DNA of 64,000 nt from Zizania palustris (taxonomy: Eukaryota > Streptophyta > Magnoliopsida > Poales > Poaceae): contig JAAALK010000287.1 in assembly GCA_019279435.1 (NCBI GenBank), positions 69,257,144 through 69,321,143 of the forward strand, read 5' to 3'. The notes below the pieces were generated by a model. It was not told the origin of the DNA. It searched no databases and was given only the letters and a program-made list of their open reading frames with translations. Positions 11,228 to 21,946 of this stretch are shown one piece after another. The first letter of the stretch is position 1. The number at the start of each line of letters is the position of its first letter. The position numbers and the translations under genes are program-made.

Positions 11228-11960
11228 TCGAATCTGATATAATTATTGATGAGAATTTTATACTACCTAAGTCTATGTATTTGTGTATGATCAGATTTGA
11301 GGGAAACATAAACATGGCACGAGGAGAAGAAGATTGGCCTAGGGAAGAGAAGGAGAAGTGCAGCAAGGAGGACTACAACAATATAAATCCTTAATTGAAT
11401 ACACATTGGGGGTAGGGCCTACATGCCCAATAAATATGGCCAAACCCACCATAGGTTGGTTTGTATCTAGTTAAATTCATATTGGTTTAGGACACTAATC
11501 AGCATAGGACTCCTACTCAGTATAGGAGTCCTACTCAATTAGGACTCCTACCTAAGTAGGACTCTTTTATTTTTCCGGTGCAGAACTCTTGCATGGGCCA
11601 CACCCCACTTTTATCCCTAGACCTTGGTCGCACCCCCCTATATATATAGAGGAGGCCGGTACTAGCAAACTTGGCTGTTTATTTTCAAAATTAGATTGAT
11701 TCAGATTTAAGTGCTATTCAGCCTTCTATTGTTCATCATGGATTTCTCTTTGTTTTGATCAGGAATTTTACTTTCACCACTTTGTTTCGATCTAGTGTTT
11801 TTGCTACTGGGAAATTCAAGTGTTATCTTATGTTCCATTGGGAATTAGTAGATTGTAGTACCACTTTGTGGCCGACGGCTATGTGCGTAAGTGTGTGGTG
11901 TTATGAATATCTATATGGTTGAGATATGTTGCATTGATAGTAGGGGAATATCCGGATAAT
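11228..11960 (+). other. 3' non-coding tail/putative LTR of the gypsy relic
   Basis: A purine-rich stretch (TTGGGGGTAGGG, about 11407-11418) resembles a polypurine tract. The sequence after it could be the 3' LTR, with CCTATATATATAGAGG (about 11636-11651) as TATA box. Between 11490 and 11570 the motif AGGACTCCTAC and its inverse TAGGAGTCCT alternate, giving strong potential stem-loops. I found no partner LTR, so the boundaries are uncertain. I see no gene here. Confidence 0.45.
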
Positions 11961-12838
11961 TGTCAGCATCTCACAAGTTATCCTCCATCTACATCGAACT
12001 CAGCGAGAAGATCAGGTCGCATCGTATCATTCACCAATGCAACTACACACAGGACATTCTCGAGCATGCAGGCATGACCAACTGCAAGTCATGCTCTACT
12101 CATGATGATATTCAAGCTAAGCTCACTACTGACTTCGATCCTCCAGTTGCTGACCCCACTCAGTTCCGGAGCCTGGCTAGTGCCTTCTAGTATCTGACAT
12201 TCACACCACCAGACATCGCCTATGCAGTACAACAAGTGTGCCTTCATATGCATGATATAAGAGAGCCCTGCTTGATGGCAGTCAAGCGCATCCTGCACTA
12301 TCTTCAGGGCACCTTGTACCACGGCTTGCTCCTTAACAAATCTCAACCTTCTAAGTTGATCGTCTACATAGATGTTGATTGGGCCAGTTGTCTAGATACT
12401 CAACGGTCTACCTTGGGCTATGTTGTGTTCCTCGGCGCTAATCTGATTTCCCAGTCCTCAAAAATCCAGAATATGGAAAATCAATCCAACATAGAGGCTG
12501 AATATTATGCCGTCACTAATGGTGCGGCCAAGGCTTGCTGGTTGCATCAGCTTCTTCAAGAGCTTCACAGTCCCCTCACACAGAGCACGCTTGTCTACTA
12601 CGACAACGTTAGTGTCGTTTACATCTCCACCAACCCCATCCAGCATCAACGCACGAAGCACATTGAGATCGATCTTCACTTTGTGAGAGAACGAGTTGCC
12701 ATCAGTGATGTTCGAGTTCTTCATGTTCTAACTACATCTCATTCGTCGATGTCTTCACAAAGGGCCTAACCTCCTCGGTGTTCAAGGATTTTCAATCCAG
12801 TCTCAACGTCTATTGTGGCTAGAGTTTTGACTATGGGG
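11961..12838 (+). pseudogene. Copia (Hopscotch/Retrofit-like) RT end and RNase H fragment
   Basis: The fragment starts inside the connection domain (CNYTQDILEHAGMTNCKSCSTH) and continues with LTFTPPDIAYAVQQVCLHMHD (after a stop at 12188), AVKRILHYLQGTLYHG and VYIDVDWASCLDTQRSTLGY. The RNase H end follows: IEAEYYAVTNGAAKACWLHQLLQ, VYYDNVSVVYISTNPIQHQRTKHIEID, and in another frame VFTKGLTSSVF. The pattern is that of the Ale/Retrofit group. Gag, integrase and the catalytic RT half are absent; the 5' break is at about 11965. A purine run TATGGGGG lies just before 12839. Confidence 0.8.
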
Positions 12839-12881
12839 GTGTTAGAAGTAAATGTTCTAGGGCCTTCTACTGTTAACCCTA
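12839..12881 (+). mobile_element. Start of the 3' LTR of the Retrofit-like copia, truncated
   Basis: TGTTAGAAGTAAATG directly follows a purine tract and has the TG start expected of an LTR. Only about 43 bp remain before a different LTR-like sequence begins. Confidence 0.45.
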
Positions 12882-13718
12882 TGTAAGACCGAGAGTAGCA
12901 ACTAGAGGGGGTGAATGGATGCAAATTAAAAAATTCACAAATCCTTGAAAATCAAATGTGAACTTCGATTCATACTTGCTTGTGAAGATCAATGTTTTCG
13001 CAATAGGCGATAGAAAATATTCCACAAAAATGGCAAATCTAGAATTGATCACAAGAATGATTTACCCAAGACAAAAAGGAACACCAAGTGACTAAATAAA
13101 TCTGTCTTAACAGAAGCCACAAGTATCCTATGAATAAGACACGCACAAGGTACTTATAGACAAATCATAGAACACTTGGTGTACGCATGAAAATCATTCA
13201 CAACTCAAGCGAGCAAATCATCAAATACTTGATGAGCAGTGTACTTGTAAGTATTCAAATAAATGCATAGAGTGTAGGAAATATAGTTTTGCAGGAATTA
13301 ATACAAACACTCGAGGTGCAGTGAACAAGAACATCTTACCGACTTACCTACATGCAAGGGACGGTGAGGACAATGGTTCAGCGAAACTGGAGTGGAGAAA
13401 CTGAGGTGCCGGAATCCCTTGTAGTCGGTGGCAGACGCGTACCAGTCAGCGTTGCTGCTTCAAGTTGGTGGAGGCAAGCATACAAGCTCGCAAAGAAACT
13501 TAGGCCTAGGCACTATAAGCAGGCGGTGCTAGAAGAAAATGCATATGGCGCTGGTTCGGCGTGTTGGCATTTTGAAGCTAGCTGCATGTAGTAGAAGTGT
13601 GTTGTTGCGTTTCTATTGGAGGCAGTTACGTGTGTGTGCATGCATAGGAGGTTGTTAGCACGTCAGGCGCGTAGGAGAGTGTCGTGCATGCGTCAAGAGC
13701 GCATCATCCAATGGAGAC
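12882..13718 (-). mobile_element. LTR-like fragment related to the CopiaC LTR terminus
   Basis: It begins TGTAAGACCGAGAGTAGC and continues AGAGGGGGTGAATGGATGC, closely matching the terminus of the CopiaC LTRs at 21947 and 31301. The rest is not visibly similar to them. It is cut by the CopiaB 5' LTR at 13719. I read it as part of an LTR from a related copia element on the minus strand. No coding potential is seen. Confidence 0.4.
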
Positions 13719-14529
13719 TGAGAAACCAAGGGTTGGTTTTGGAGTCTGTGATGAGTGATTGATAGATTTTATCCTCTGATTCGGAGGTTGGTCCCTCCGA
13801 AGGGGTTCGGAGGTTGGTTCTCCGAAGGTGTTCGGAGGTTGTTTCACCGAAGGGTTCGGGGCTCTGGTTGCTGCAGCTGTTGCAGCGGAGTGTGCCTGTT
13901 GGAGGGGTCCGACAGTACATGATGACTGAGTTGTACCGAAGGGCTCGGTACTTTGGGCGGTACACCGGAGTGTGTATCGAAGGTTGTTTACCCGGAGAGG
14001 TCTCCGGGGTACTGGAAACACTTGTCTGTTTGTCTGTGGTGCGCAGGGGATTTCGGAGGTGATGGATGGTTCGTAGCAGGTGAACCTGGGTTAAGCGGCA
14101 GGCTTGATGCCAGGGGAGCAGGGAGCTCCATCACGAAGGCTGCGAAGGGGTCGAGGTCGGACCTCGGGTCGAGGTGCGCCAGGAGAAGGCAGTAAGTGCA
14201 GAGTGTGGCTCCAGGTGAAGGTACTCCGAGACGAAGTCCTCGAAGGTGAGGCACTTCGAAGGGTACTCCAAATGGAGTGACTTTGAAGTATGGTGGACTA
14301 AGTCCTCAGCAATGAGGCAAGGAGTTCGAAGTGTTCTCCTGAGGGAGACACTCGAAGGTATACCCGACGAAGGTCTCAGAAGTCGAGGTGCATCGAAGGC
14401 ATGATCCGAGTGAGGATCATCGAGGAGTGTGCTCGGGGAGAGACACTACGACGAAGTGCTCATGGAATGCTTCATGTGAAGGCCTTGGACGAAGGAGGGA
14501 CTTCGAAGGGTGGTACTCCGAAGGTGGGG

Positions 14530-14645
14530 CTTCGGAGTGAAGCAGGCTTCGGAGTGAAGCTGACTAGGTTGACTTCGGAGTGAGGATGGCTTCGGAGCGA
14601 AGCTGGCTCCGGAGTGAGGCTGGCTCCAGAGTGAGGCTGACTTGA
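14530..14645 (+). repeat. Short tandem repeats in the CopiaB 5' LTR
   Basis: About six degenerate copies of a 16-20 bp unit based on cttcggagtgarg(c/a)tgg are in line here. The solo LTR at 4090 has about three and the 3' LTR only about one, so the copy number varies between family members. Confidence 0.7.
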
Positions 14646-15065
14646 GGTACTTCGGCCTTGCATGGCTTCGGTACACGGACTTACGGAGTTCGAGCTGGGA
14701 GAAGCTGTGAAGCCGTGGTGGTCCACTCCGAAGGTGTTGGTGCGAAGACCCAAGGGCTTTGACGGCTTCGGCTCAAAATCGTCACTATATCGAAGGCTGA
14801 CTTTGGTGAAGCGAAGGCCGTCAGGCTCAAGTCTTCTCACCGAAGCTACCGCACCCCTCGCGTGCGAAGGGGGGCTTTAGAAGGGTCCAAAACTGCAAAG
14901 GCTGACAGTGTCTGCTCTGCAAAAGATGGTGATGTCCCCTCTGCGAAGCTAACAAAAGAAGCCTCCAAATAAAGTAGACTACCAGTTGTACCCCCTGTTC
15001 TGATGAGACAAAAACAGTGTAAACCCTAGGGGTAAAGTAGTCTATTCACAAGGCTAAATAGTGCC

Positions 15066-15073
15066 TATAAATA
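15066..15073 (+). promoter_or_regulatory. TATA box, CopiaB 5' LTR
   Basis: TATAAATA lies in the context CCTATAAATAGTGG, conserved in position with the other two LTRs of the family. The transcript of the element would start about 30 bp downstream. Confidence 0.7.
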
Positions 15074-15507
15074 GTGGAGGCTGGCTAGGTCACATCAACA
15101 CTTTGAGCATTCATTTTTGAGCTCCTGTGATAGCTGCCACATACTCTTGTGTTCATCCTGTGAGTTCATTTTGTGTTCCCTGTTCAAGCAATGAAGCTTT
15201 GATTCTATTTTCTTTACTGCTTGAACTTGTATGCGTACTTCACTGCATGCTTTGATTTCTCTGTGTATCATCTTCTTGTGAGTTCTCTGGAGAGGTGTGT
15301 GAGAAGTCTGTCTGGGTGAAGTGTGTTTTTCAGTGTCTGTTCGCTTTGTGTAAACTGGAGGCTAGGCCTCTTTGATTACTAGTGAAGCACTGTCTCTGTG
15401 TTGAGTCAAAGCCCGTTTTCTTCCCATGTCGAAGTCCTCGGCGAAGTCTGTTCAGTGTGCGTTTAGACCTTCGAAGTACGAAGCCTAGCACCAGTTGTTG
15501 TCGCTGA

Positions 15508-15712
15508 GTATTTGGTCGAAGTCCGCAGAGGGAAGTCTGCTCTTGCGAAGGGTGTAGTGTGAAGCCTGCTCGAATGCACCCAGTGTGCGGAGCCTGCACT
15601 GCCTTAGCAGAACAGATCGAAGTCTTCAGAGGGAAGTCCGCTCTTGTGAAGGGTGAAGTGTGAAGCATGCTCGGAGCACCCTGTGTGCGGAGCCTGCACT
15701 GACTTAGCAGAG
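15508..15712 (+). repeat. Tandem duplication of about 100 bp in the CopiaB 5' LTR
   Basis: The segment from gaagtccgcagagggaagtc to the cttagcag block occurs twice in a row (about 15508-15610 and 15611-15712). The LTRs at 4090 and 45744 carry it once (for example near 47450-47540). Confidence 0.8.
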
Positions 15713-15939
15713 CTGAATTTTCGGGGTTGTGGGTAGAGCGAAGTCTTCTTGGCTTCGAACTTTTGCTCCTTGTGAAGCCTGATTTCGGAGCTGTGAAATA
15801 CCTCCGAACCAGAACTTCGAAGGGTGTGTTCGAAGCCTGTTCCGCAGAAGACAGAAGTAAAACAGAAGGCTATTTTTAGTCTGAAATTTTTAAAGCTCCC
15901 ATTCATCCCCCCTCTGGTCGCCGTTTCCGGTCCAACAAT

Positions 15940-15951
15940 TGGTATCAGAGC
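15940..15951 (+). other. Primer-binding site of CopiaB (initiator tRNA-Met)
   Basis: TGGTATCAGAGC starts 2 nt after the 5' LTR, as in most plant copia elements. It would pair with the 3' end of initiator tRNA-Met to prime minus-strand DNA. Confidence 0.9.
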
Positions 15952-16001
15952 GGGTTAAGATCACCAGTTGACCTTAATCGGTTTTGTGATCTGTTGGCGA
16001 C

Positions 16002-18183
16002 ATGGACAGAGTTAGTAAAATACCTCTGTTCGATGGGACTGATTTTGCATACTGGAAGGTGTGCATGGAGGCTTACTTACTAAGCCAAGAAAATGCAATT
16101 TGGGAGATTGTGGACTCACAATACTCCATCCCTGAAACTCGCACCTCTCAAAACAACACTCACTATTTTTCATGAGGGCTCTACTCAGATTAAGGCCAGG
16201 CGCCAAAGCACATACAATCAACAGTATCAACTGTTTGTGCAGGCACCTGGTGAATCTATAGATACCATGTTTTCTCGCTTTGATGCAATAGTGAGTAACT
16301 TGCGGTCCAACGGGACGCTTGCTTACAATGATCATGATAGGGCTATCAAGCTTCTCTATGGTCTTGATCGTAGCATATGGGAAGTGAAGATATCCAGCAT
16401 TGAGGAGTCTGCAGGTTATGACACATTGACCTGTGATGAGCTCTTTAGCAAGCTGAAGTCCACAGAGATTGCCAAGGCATCTCTTGCAGTGCACAGAAAC
16501 TCTTTGCCATAGCCATTGGCATTGGTTTCTAGCACTAGCCGTGGCACCACTACAGAACCAAGCACATCTGGCACTTGTGTTCTTGCAGATGGTTTTGCTT
16601 TGTCCTCCCTGGTCTCCGTCACTAAGGAGCAGGTGGATACTCTAGATGATGATGAGCTTGCTCTCATTGCCAGAAGGTTCACCCGTTTTCACCTTGAGAG
16701 ACGGGATCAGAGGAGAGGTGGTTTTAGTGGTTGCTTTGAGTGTGGAAACACTTCTCACATCAAGGCCAATTGCCCAAAACTCAAGAAGAGAGATGAGAGT
16801 GAGCGCCCCAAATACCACAAAAAGGGGAGGAAACCCTTTGTTAAAGCCAAGCGCGGCAAGGTGGCTAAGAGGGTAGCCAAAGCCGCTCCCAAAGCATTTG
16901 TTGCTGCTCTCAGTGACATTGACACTTCCTCAACTGAGGAGTCGAGCTTTGAGGAGGAGGAGTCTCCAACGAAGGAGGAGAAGAAGGACAAGAAGGGACG
17001 AGATTTCACCGGCCTCTGCTTCATGGCCGACAGCGATCACAGCGGGGATGAGCTTGACTCATCTGAGGTTAGAATCTGTTTCTACTGATTATGCCATGCT
17101 TAAGTCTAGGGTTAATGATGTTGAATGTGAATCTTGCACTGTTGTCATAGGATAGCTTGCTCAGTTGCGCTCTGTGCATGCTCAAACTCTTTCTGAGCTT
17201 GAGACTGCACAGAAGCATCTTTTGATGGTTGATTCTAGTACTCATGATATAAATGAATGCATGAACTGTTCTTTATTACGTGAGAGCATTGATTTATGTG
17301 ATAAGCATGTTCATGACCTAGAGGATAGATTGGAGAGGGCCGGTAGTTCTAAGGATGTGCAACCTGTGTGTGACACTTGCATAACCCTTAAGGACCAACT
17401 AGGCACGGTTAGAGAGCGAGCTGAGAACCTCATGACTGAAAATGAATACCTTCTTTCTGTGGTTAACAAATGCACTGAGGGGAAGGGTAGGATGGACTTG
17501 CTCTTGGCCAAAACCAAGATGTGTGCTGACAGAGCAGGGTTAGCTCTAGGATTGGGTTTTGAGAGGATTCCTTCAGACAGTGTAAACAAAACTGTTTTTA
17601 CCTCACCCACTACCTTAGAGAAAGAGAGAGCTTTGTTAGACACTCCATCAGCCAAAAAGCCTACCTGAACTCCAAAGAAAACCACTCCTTCTACAAAGAA
17701 AATTCCTCCCAAGAAAACCACTTAGCAGAAGCCCAAGGAGCCTATGAGGATTGCTCCTATGACCCATGAGAGCGCCCCTAGGAGAGTTTTTCATTGTTCC
17801 TACTGTCAGAGGGCGGGTCACTTGGTTGGGTTCTATTTTCATCGCATCAAGGATGAGCGACGCTCTCAGGCGATGAGGTTCCAGAACATGCACTACCCAT
17901 CTTTAGGTATGCATGAGTCTGAGTTTTACTCTCGTCCTGTTTTTGAGGCTCCTCGTACTTCTCGGAGAGGTTTTGCTCCTCGAGGTGTTCACCATGTTCC
18001 ATATGGTGGTAGACCCGGGCGAGTTTCTTTGTACCTCGTCAGAGTAGGAGACATCGTCATGCTTTTAGATCACAGCATGTAGGTAGACCTCACACTTTGC
18101 ATCATTCTGATTATCCTATGCGTAGACAATCTACTTTTTCTATGCCTACTACTCGTATCACTTAGTGTTGGATGCCTCGTCAT
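16002..18183 (+). pseudogene. CopiaB gag (degenerate, interrupted)
   Basis: The ATG at 16002 opens MDRVSKIPLFDGTDFAYWKV, the copia Gag N-terminus. A deletion and frameshift at about 16135-16150 lead into FHEGSTQIKARR and then FDAIVSNLRSNG and LDRSIWEVKI. A CCHC knuckle is at about 16735-16776 (CFECGNTSHIKANC). An acidic/lysine stretch, a cysteine-paired coiled-coil region (about 17090-17660), and a second CX2C knuckle near 17800 (CSYCQRAGHLVGFYF) complete the long SIRE-type Gag. Stops lie at 16510, 17086, 17152, 17666 and 17723. The Tat element enters at 18184, and the frame resumes at 41406. Confidence 0.8.
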
Positions 18184-18678
18184 TGTTGGCGCAAATGTTA
18201 CGCCAACAGGTTCTCTGTAATCAAGAACGGACAAACAGGGAGTTTGTGTTTTAGGACTACTTTGAGCCTCCAAAATGGATAATAACTCAAGTGGCCCGAA
18301 TGAGTGTAAATGAATAACGTGTTCTGGATCCTTTTTTACAAGGTACAAAGGGGGGTATTTATAGGGGGAAAGCATAAGGAAAAGACCTATTTACCCCTAG
18401 ATTACAACCGACATAGTGGAAACTATTCGGTACCTTAAACAAGGTTATATACGGTAAAGTACTACAAGGTAGATAGATAAGCTGGACATCCAATCAATCA
18501 TGTCCTTCGGCTTCGAGTCCTCCATCTTCCATTCGAAGGGTTCTCCAGGGCTTCGCACCGTTGCACCCTTCGGCGTGGCGACGCATGCTTCGAACAACAG
18601 CTCACTAGCTTCGGAGTCCTCCTCATCCTTTGAAGGATTAATCTTTAAGCCCTGAAAATGGAGTAATTTCCCCCAACA
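18184..18678 (-). repeat. Tat element 3' LTR
   Basis: This is a 495-bp LTR. On the minus strand it reads TGTTGGGGGAAATTACTCC to CGCCAACA. A TATA box in minus orientation (TATAAATA) is at 18356-18363. The purine run next to its internal border (cgaggggctac on the minus strand, about 18679-18689) is the likely polypurine tract. Confidence 0.9.
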
Positions 18679-18901
18679 GTAGCCCCTCGAATACGCCTTT
18701 CTGTAGTTAACCTGTTTAGAAAGAAGGCAGTATATGGAAGGAACACTTCTATTTTCTGAGGCTTAAAGAGGATTTGGGCATGTTGCGACTTAGCCGAGGA
18801 CTTCGAGCCCAACGCGTTCGAACCTCCCCCTTCGGGTTCTTGATGCAGTGGGAACGCACGTTGGGAAGGGAACGGTTTCGGAGTGCAAACGTCGTGGAGC
18901 G

Positions 18902-18988
18902 CCGTTAGATGTAGCCGTTACCGCGCAAGTAGCCGTTACACTCTGCAAAAAAAGTAACGGTCGATTTTTACAGCGGTTGCACGCCGTT
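18902..18988 (+). promoter_or_regulatory. Cluster of CCGTTA/TAACGG motifs upstream of the antisense gene
   Basis: CCGTTA occurs at 18902-18907, 18915-18920 and 18933-18938, and its complement TAACGG at 18955-18960. CGGTTG and CCGTTCC lie in the next 30 bp. CNGTTR is the plant MYB core, and AACGG is the core of mitosis-specific activator elements. The cluster lies 110-170 bp upstream of the TATA box at 19071. That it drives the gene is inference. Confidence 0.5.
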
Positions 18989-19070
18989 CCAATTACCGGA
19001 CCCACTTGTCGGTGACAGAAGCCGAATCTGCAGTGTGAAATCAATCGAAGAGTAGTACTGGTCATACGGT

Positions 19071-19078
19071 TATAAAAG
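19071..19078 (+). promoter_or_regulatory. TATA box of the Tat antisense gene
   Basis: TATAAAAG within GGTTATAAAAGGG lies 101 bp before the ATG at 19172, giving an expected 5' UTR of about 70 nt. It is internal to the element and points away from gag-pol, so this gene would not depend on the LTR promoter. Confidence 0.6.
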
Positions 19079-19171
19079 GGAAAGACAGGGATTAACCGAG
19101 ATTTTTTACCACATCCATTATTCACGATTCACTTTCCCCCAATCTTCCAATCTCTTGAGCACCCAAGCGCA

Positions 19172-20066
19172 ATGGCGAGAACTAGCCACACCACTCCGGC
19201 AGCAGCCAACACCCTAGCGCAGAGACAGGCGTGGGCTGCCTCGGCAGCAGCGGCAATGGCGGGGACCTCGAGCGGAGCTTGGCCCAAGAATCCTCGGGCG
19301 CTCCATCCGCCCTCCAAGAAGAAGATTGCCCAGAGCTTCATTATCGGCCAATCCGTGAGCACAGCCGAATCCATTGAAGAAGCAGTGGACGGAAAGCTGG
19401 GCGCTGGACTGAGGACTCGAGTCCCCAGGACAGAATCGACTCCAAGGCCGCGAAGCGGGGAGGTGGTGGTCTTCGAAGCATTCTTCGAAGCAGGCCTGGG
19501 ACTGCCAGCCGTGGACTTCTTGGCAGAGGTATTGGACTTGTTCCACATAACTCTGCCTCAGCTGTCCCCCAATGCCATCACGTGCTTAGCCATCTTCGAG
19601 TGGGCGCTTCGGGCAGAGGGATGCGAAGGACGCTCCGAGATCTTCGCCGCAACCCATGAAGCTATATGCCAGCCGAAGCCCCAAGATGGGCCTAGGGACT
19701 CCAAGGTGACTATAGCCTTCAGCAGCATCAACTTCCAGCTACGGAGGGAGCACGCTCTTCATTTCCCTGCCAAAGCCATAAACGACAGGTGGTATACAAA
19801 CTGGATACTTCGGTGGTTTTACGCCGAAGTCGGAGAGGACTCCCCCCTCGCTGGTCCTCTCCAGGAGATCTGGTTCCGGAAGGAGGCGGACATCTCTCCG
19901 AACCCTAGCCTGCTCTCGACGAGGCTAGGGTTGCTCACTTCAGTGGCTCGTCGTATGAGCATGCGCGATCTGGCCGAGGAATTCATCGCCCTTCGGATCC
20001 CTCCCCTCGGAGCCAACTGGCCGATCGTGTTTCCACAGGCCTCGGAGGGGGACCTCCGAAACTTAG
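19172..20066 (+). CDS. Antisense gene exon 1: Transposase_28-like domain
   Basis: The ATG at 19172 follows the TATA box by 101 bp and opens MARTSHTTPAAANTLAQRQ. The conserved part includes LPAVDFLAEVLDLFHITLPQL and NAITCLAIFEWALRAEGCE, the pattern 'pre-helix, then LxPNAIxxLAIFxxxC' of the gypsy-type transposon family. WYTNWILRWFYAEVGED and FIALRIPPLGANWPIVF follow. The exon ends AACTTAG before the donor GTAAGA at 20067, in phase 1. Confidence 0.75.
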
Positions 20067-20144
20067 GTAAGACTTATTCCCTGCAGCATCATATTAGATG
20101 AAGGAACCAATTATATTCATAATTTCATACCTTTTTTCTTTAAG

Positions 20145-20801
20145 CGGTGCCTCTAGCATTGGCTCCGGAGGACATAGTTCGGGCCACCGAACGAGTTCTC
20201 GGAGCCCCTTCGGTGGCCGAGAGGCAAAAAAGGCTAGAGCTGGTGGGGAGCTGGGAGCGATCCAACAGAGTGTGGAGAGCTCTCGGAATGGAGCCCCCGA
20301 ATCTTCCCAACTTCGCCCCGACCGGAGCAGTTGTTCGCAAAAGAAAAGCCGCTGCCGAGCCCTCCAAGAAGACCGGCAAGCAGCCGCCCCGGAAGAAGAA
20401 GGTAGTGAAGCACCCTTCGCAGTTGGCGCCTGCCTCGTCTGCTTCGTCGCCAGGCGCGCAAAGCTCAGCCTCCGAAGAGGCAGCGGACTCCGACGGTCAG
20501 ACAGTGGCGGCCTTCGAAGCCTACCTCCTGGACGACGAAGACATAGGGGAGGTCCCCCCTAGAACCTCCGTCAAGGAGGTAGTAAGCGTAACTCTGACGG
20601 CTCCTCCCGTGCCCGTCGTCGTGCAAGTGGAGTCAGACCCCGCTACTCCCAACTTGCCTGCACCGGAGGGGGTTACGGAGGAGATCGCGGCTCCGGCAGG
20701 AAATGTTGAGGGCAGGGCCTTAGGAGATGACTTCGCCGATATCCTTCAAATGTACGAGGTCCTGGAGGATCCGACGATCCTACCTCACGAGGTTCCCGGA
20801 G
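20145..20801 (+). CDS. Antisense gene exon 2: basic and low-complexity linker
   Basis: The acceptor TTTTTTCTTTAAG ends at 20144. The split codon G|CG continues the exon 1 frame into LALAPEDIVRATERVLGAPS. A basic nuclear-localisation-like stretch (KKTGKQPPRKKKVVKH at about 20366-20413) is followed by Ser/Ala/Glu-rich sequence. The donor is GTACTT at 20802. Confidence 0.7.
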
Positions 20802-20880
20802 GTACTTTCCGAAGCTCCCCCCTTTTTTGATCAATACATGCACACTATTTCTGAAAGCATGCTTATTAATTTTGTTATAG

Positions 20881-21443
20881 AAGTAGGTACCTCGATGGGT
20901 GCCAATGCCTCGGTGGCGCCCGACGCTCCTGCGCCTTCGGAGGCTGCTGCTCAAGCGGACCCTCCCATACCTTTGGACGCTCCGAGCCTGATGGTGGAGG
21001 ACGTGTCGGTCGGAGCGGAAGATGCGCTTGCCAGGACGGAGTTGGGGACGGAGGTCATCCCTGCAGTGGTGGCCCCGACCATCGGAGTTACCTCCGCTGA
21101 TGCGGTTCTGGACGAAGGGGTGGCTGCCAACGATCGGAGTGTCCCTGCTTCGGCCGCTTTCGTACCGGGAAGGGGCAAGAGCATATCCAGCCTCGGCCTT
21201 CTTCATGGCCAAGCTGCGACATCCGCCGGTAATTCGGAGGACGAGGCCACAGCGGATGATCTTCAAGCTTCGTCTTGGCTTCCTCTGCTGGCTCCGTTCT
21301 TGGAGCATCGGAGTGGCCTCCGGAAACTTATGGAGCCCCTGGCAGAGAGAAGCCAAGACATCGCCAATTCGGACTTGGTCTCCGTCTTGAGCGAGGCCAG
21401 GGCTTCGACACTCAACTCAGCCCTCGAAAGGGCTGCCCTTCAG
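20881..21443 (+). CDS. Antisense gene exon 3: Ala/Val/Asp-rich region
   Basis: The acceptor TTTTGTTATAG ends at 20880. The split codon G|AA keeps the frame into VGTSMGANASVAPDAPAPSE. A more structured helical C-terminal part (HRSGLRKLMEPLAERSQDIA, about 21308-21367) precedes the donor CAG|GTATGA at 21444 (phase 0). Confidence 0.7.
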
Positions 21444-21518
21444 GTATGAAAAGACACCAAAGCTGCTTCGCATTAGTGATCATAAATACTTTAATACTTA
21501 CTTGTTTTTCTTTTGCAG

Positions 21519-21946
21519 CAATTTGTCCTTGCTAGAGCGGCAGTGACTTCCAACGAGGTCGAGGTTAATCGACTTAACCGGAAGGTCACCACCCTCCAAA
21601 CGGCCCTCAACGCCTCCACCAAGAGGTCTCTCAGGCTGGAGGAAGAGGTCTTAGAGGAGCGGAGGGCAAAGGCGGCGTCTGACGAAGCTCTCCGGGTAGC
21701 GCGACAAGACAACGATGCCCTTCGCTCGTCTGCCCAAGAGGTCGAGGCCGAGCGCGTCGTCCTCTGAGCGGAAGTTGAAAGACTCCGTCAAGAGGCTGCT
21801 ACTTCGAGTACGCAGTTGGTGGAGCTTTAGGGGGCTCTTAGCCAGGCGATGGCCCTCAAGAGCTCTTTAATGCTCCGGGTGGCCGAAGTGTCTGCGACTG
21901 CTGCAGGGCTGGAAGCAGCGGAGAAGAAGAATTCTAGTACTGCGGA
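21519..21946 (+). pseudogene. Antisense gene exon 4, first part: coiled coil, two stops
   Basis: The acceptor CTTTTGCAG ends at 21518 and the frame continues QFVLARAAVTSNEVEVNRL with a long heptad pattern (leucine/valine every 3-4 residues, many E/K/R). TGA at 21765 and TAG at 21828 are in frame, and coding sequence is recognisable beyond both. The CopiaC insertion starts at 21947 after codon position 2. The exon resumes at 33319. Confidence 0.7.

Larger units (their letters stand above)
13719..15937 (+). repeat. CopiaB 5' LTR
   Basis: It runs from TGAGAAACC to CAACA and is about 2,219 bp, roughly 190 bp longer than the 3' LTR. The excess comes mainly from a tandem duplication at about 15508-15712 and from extra copies of a TTCGGAGTGAGGCTGG-type unit at about 14530-14645. 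The TATA box is at 15066-15073. Confidence 0.9.

Noticed and set aside
21765..21830. An extra intron in exon 4 of the Tat antisense gene removing the two stops
   Set aside because: No plausible donor/acceptor pair surrounds both stops in frame, and coiled-coil coding sequence continues between and after them. Point mutations are simpler.
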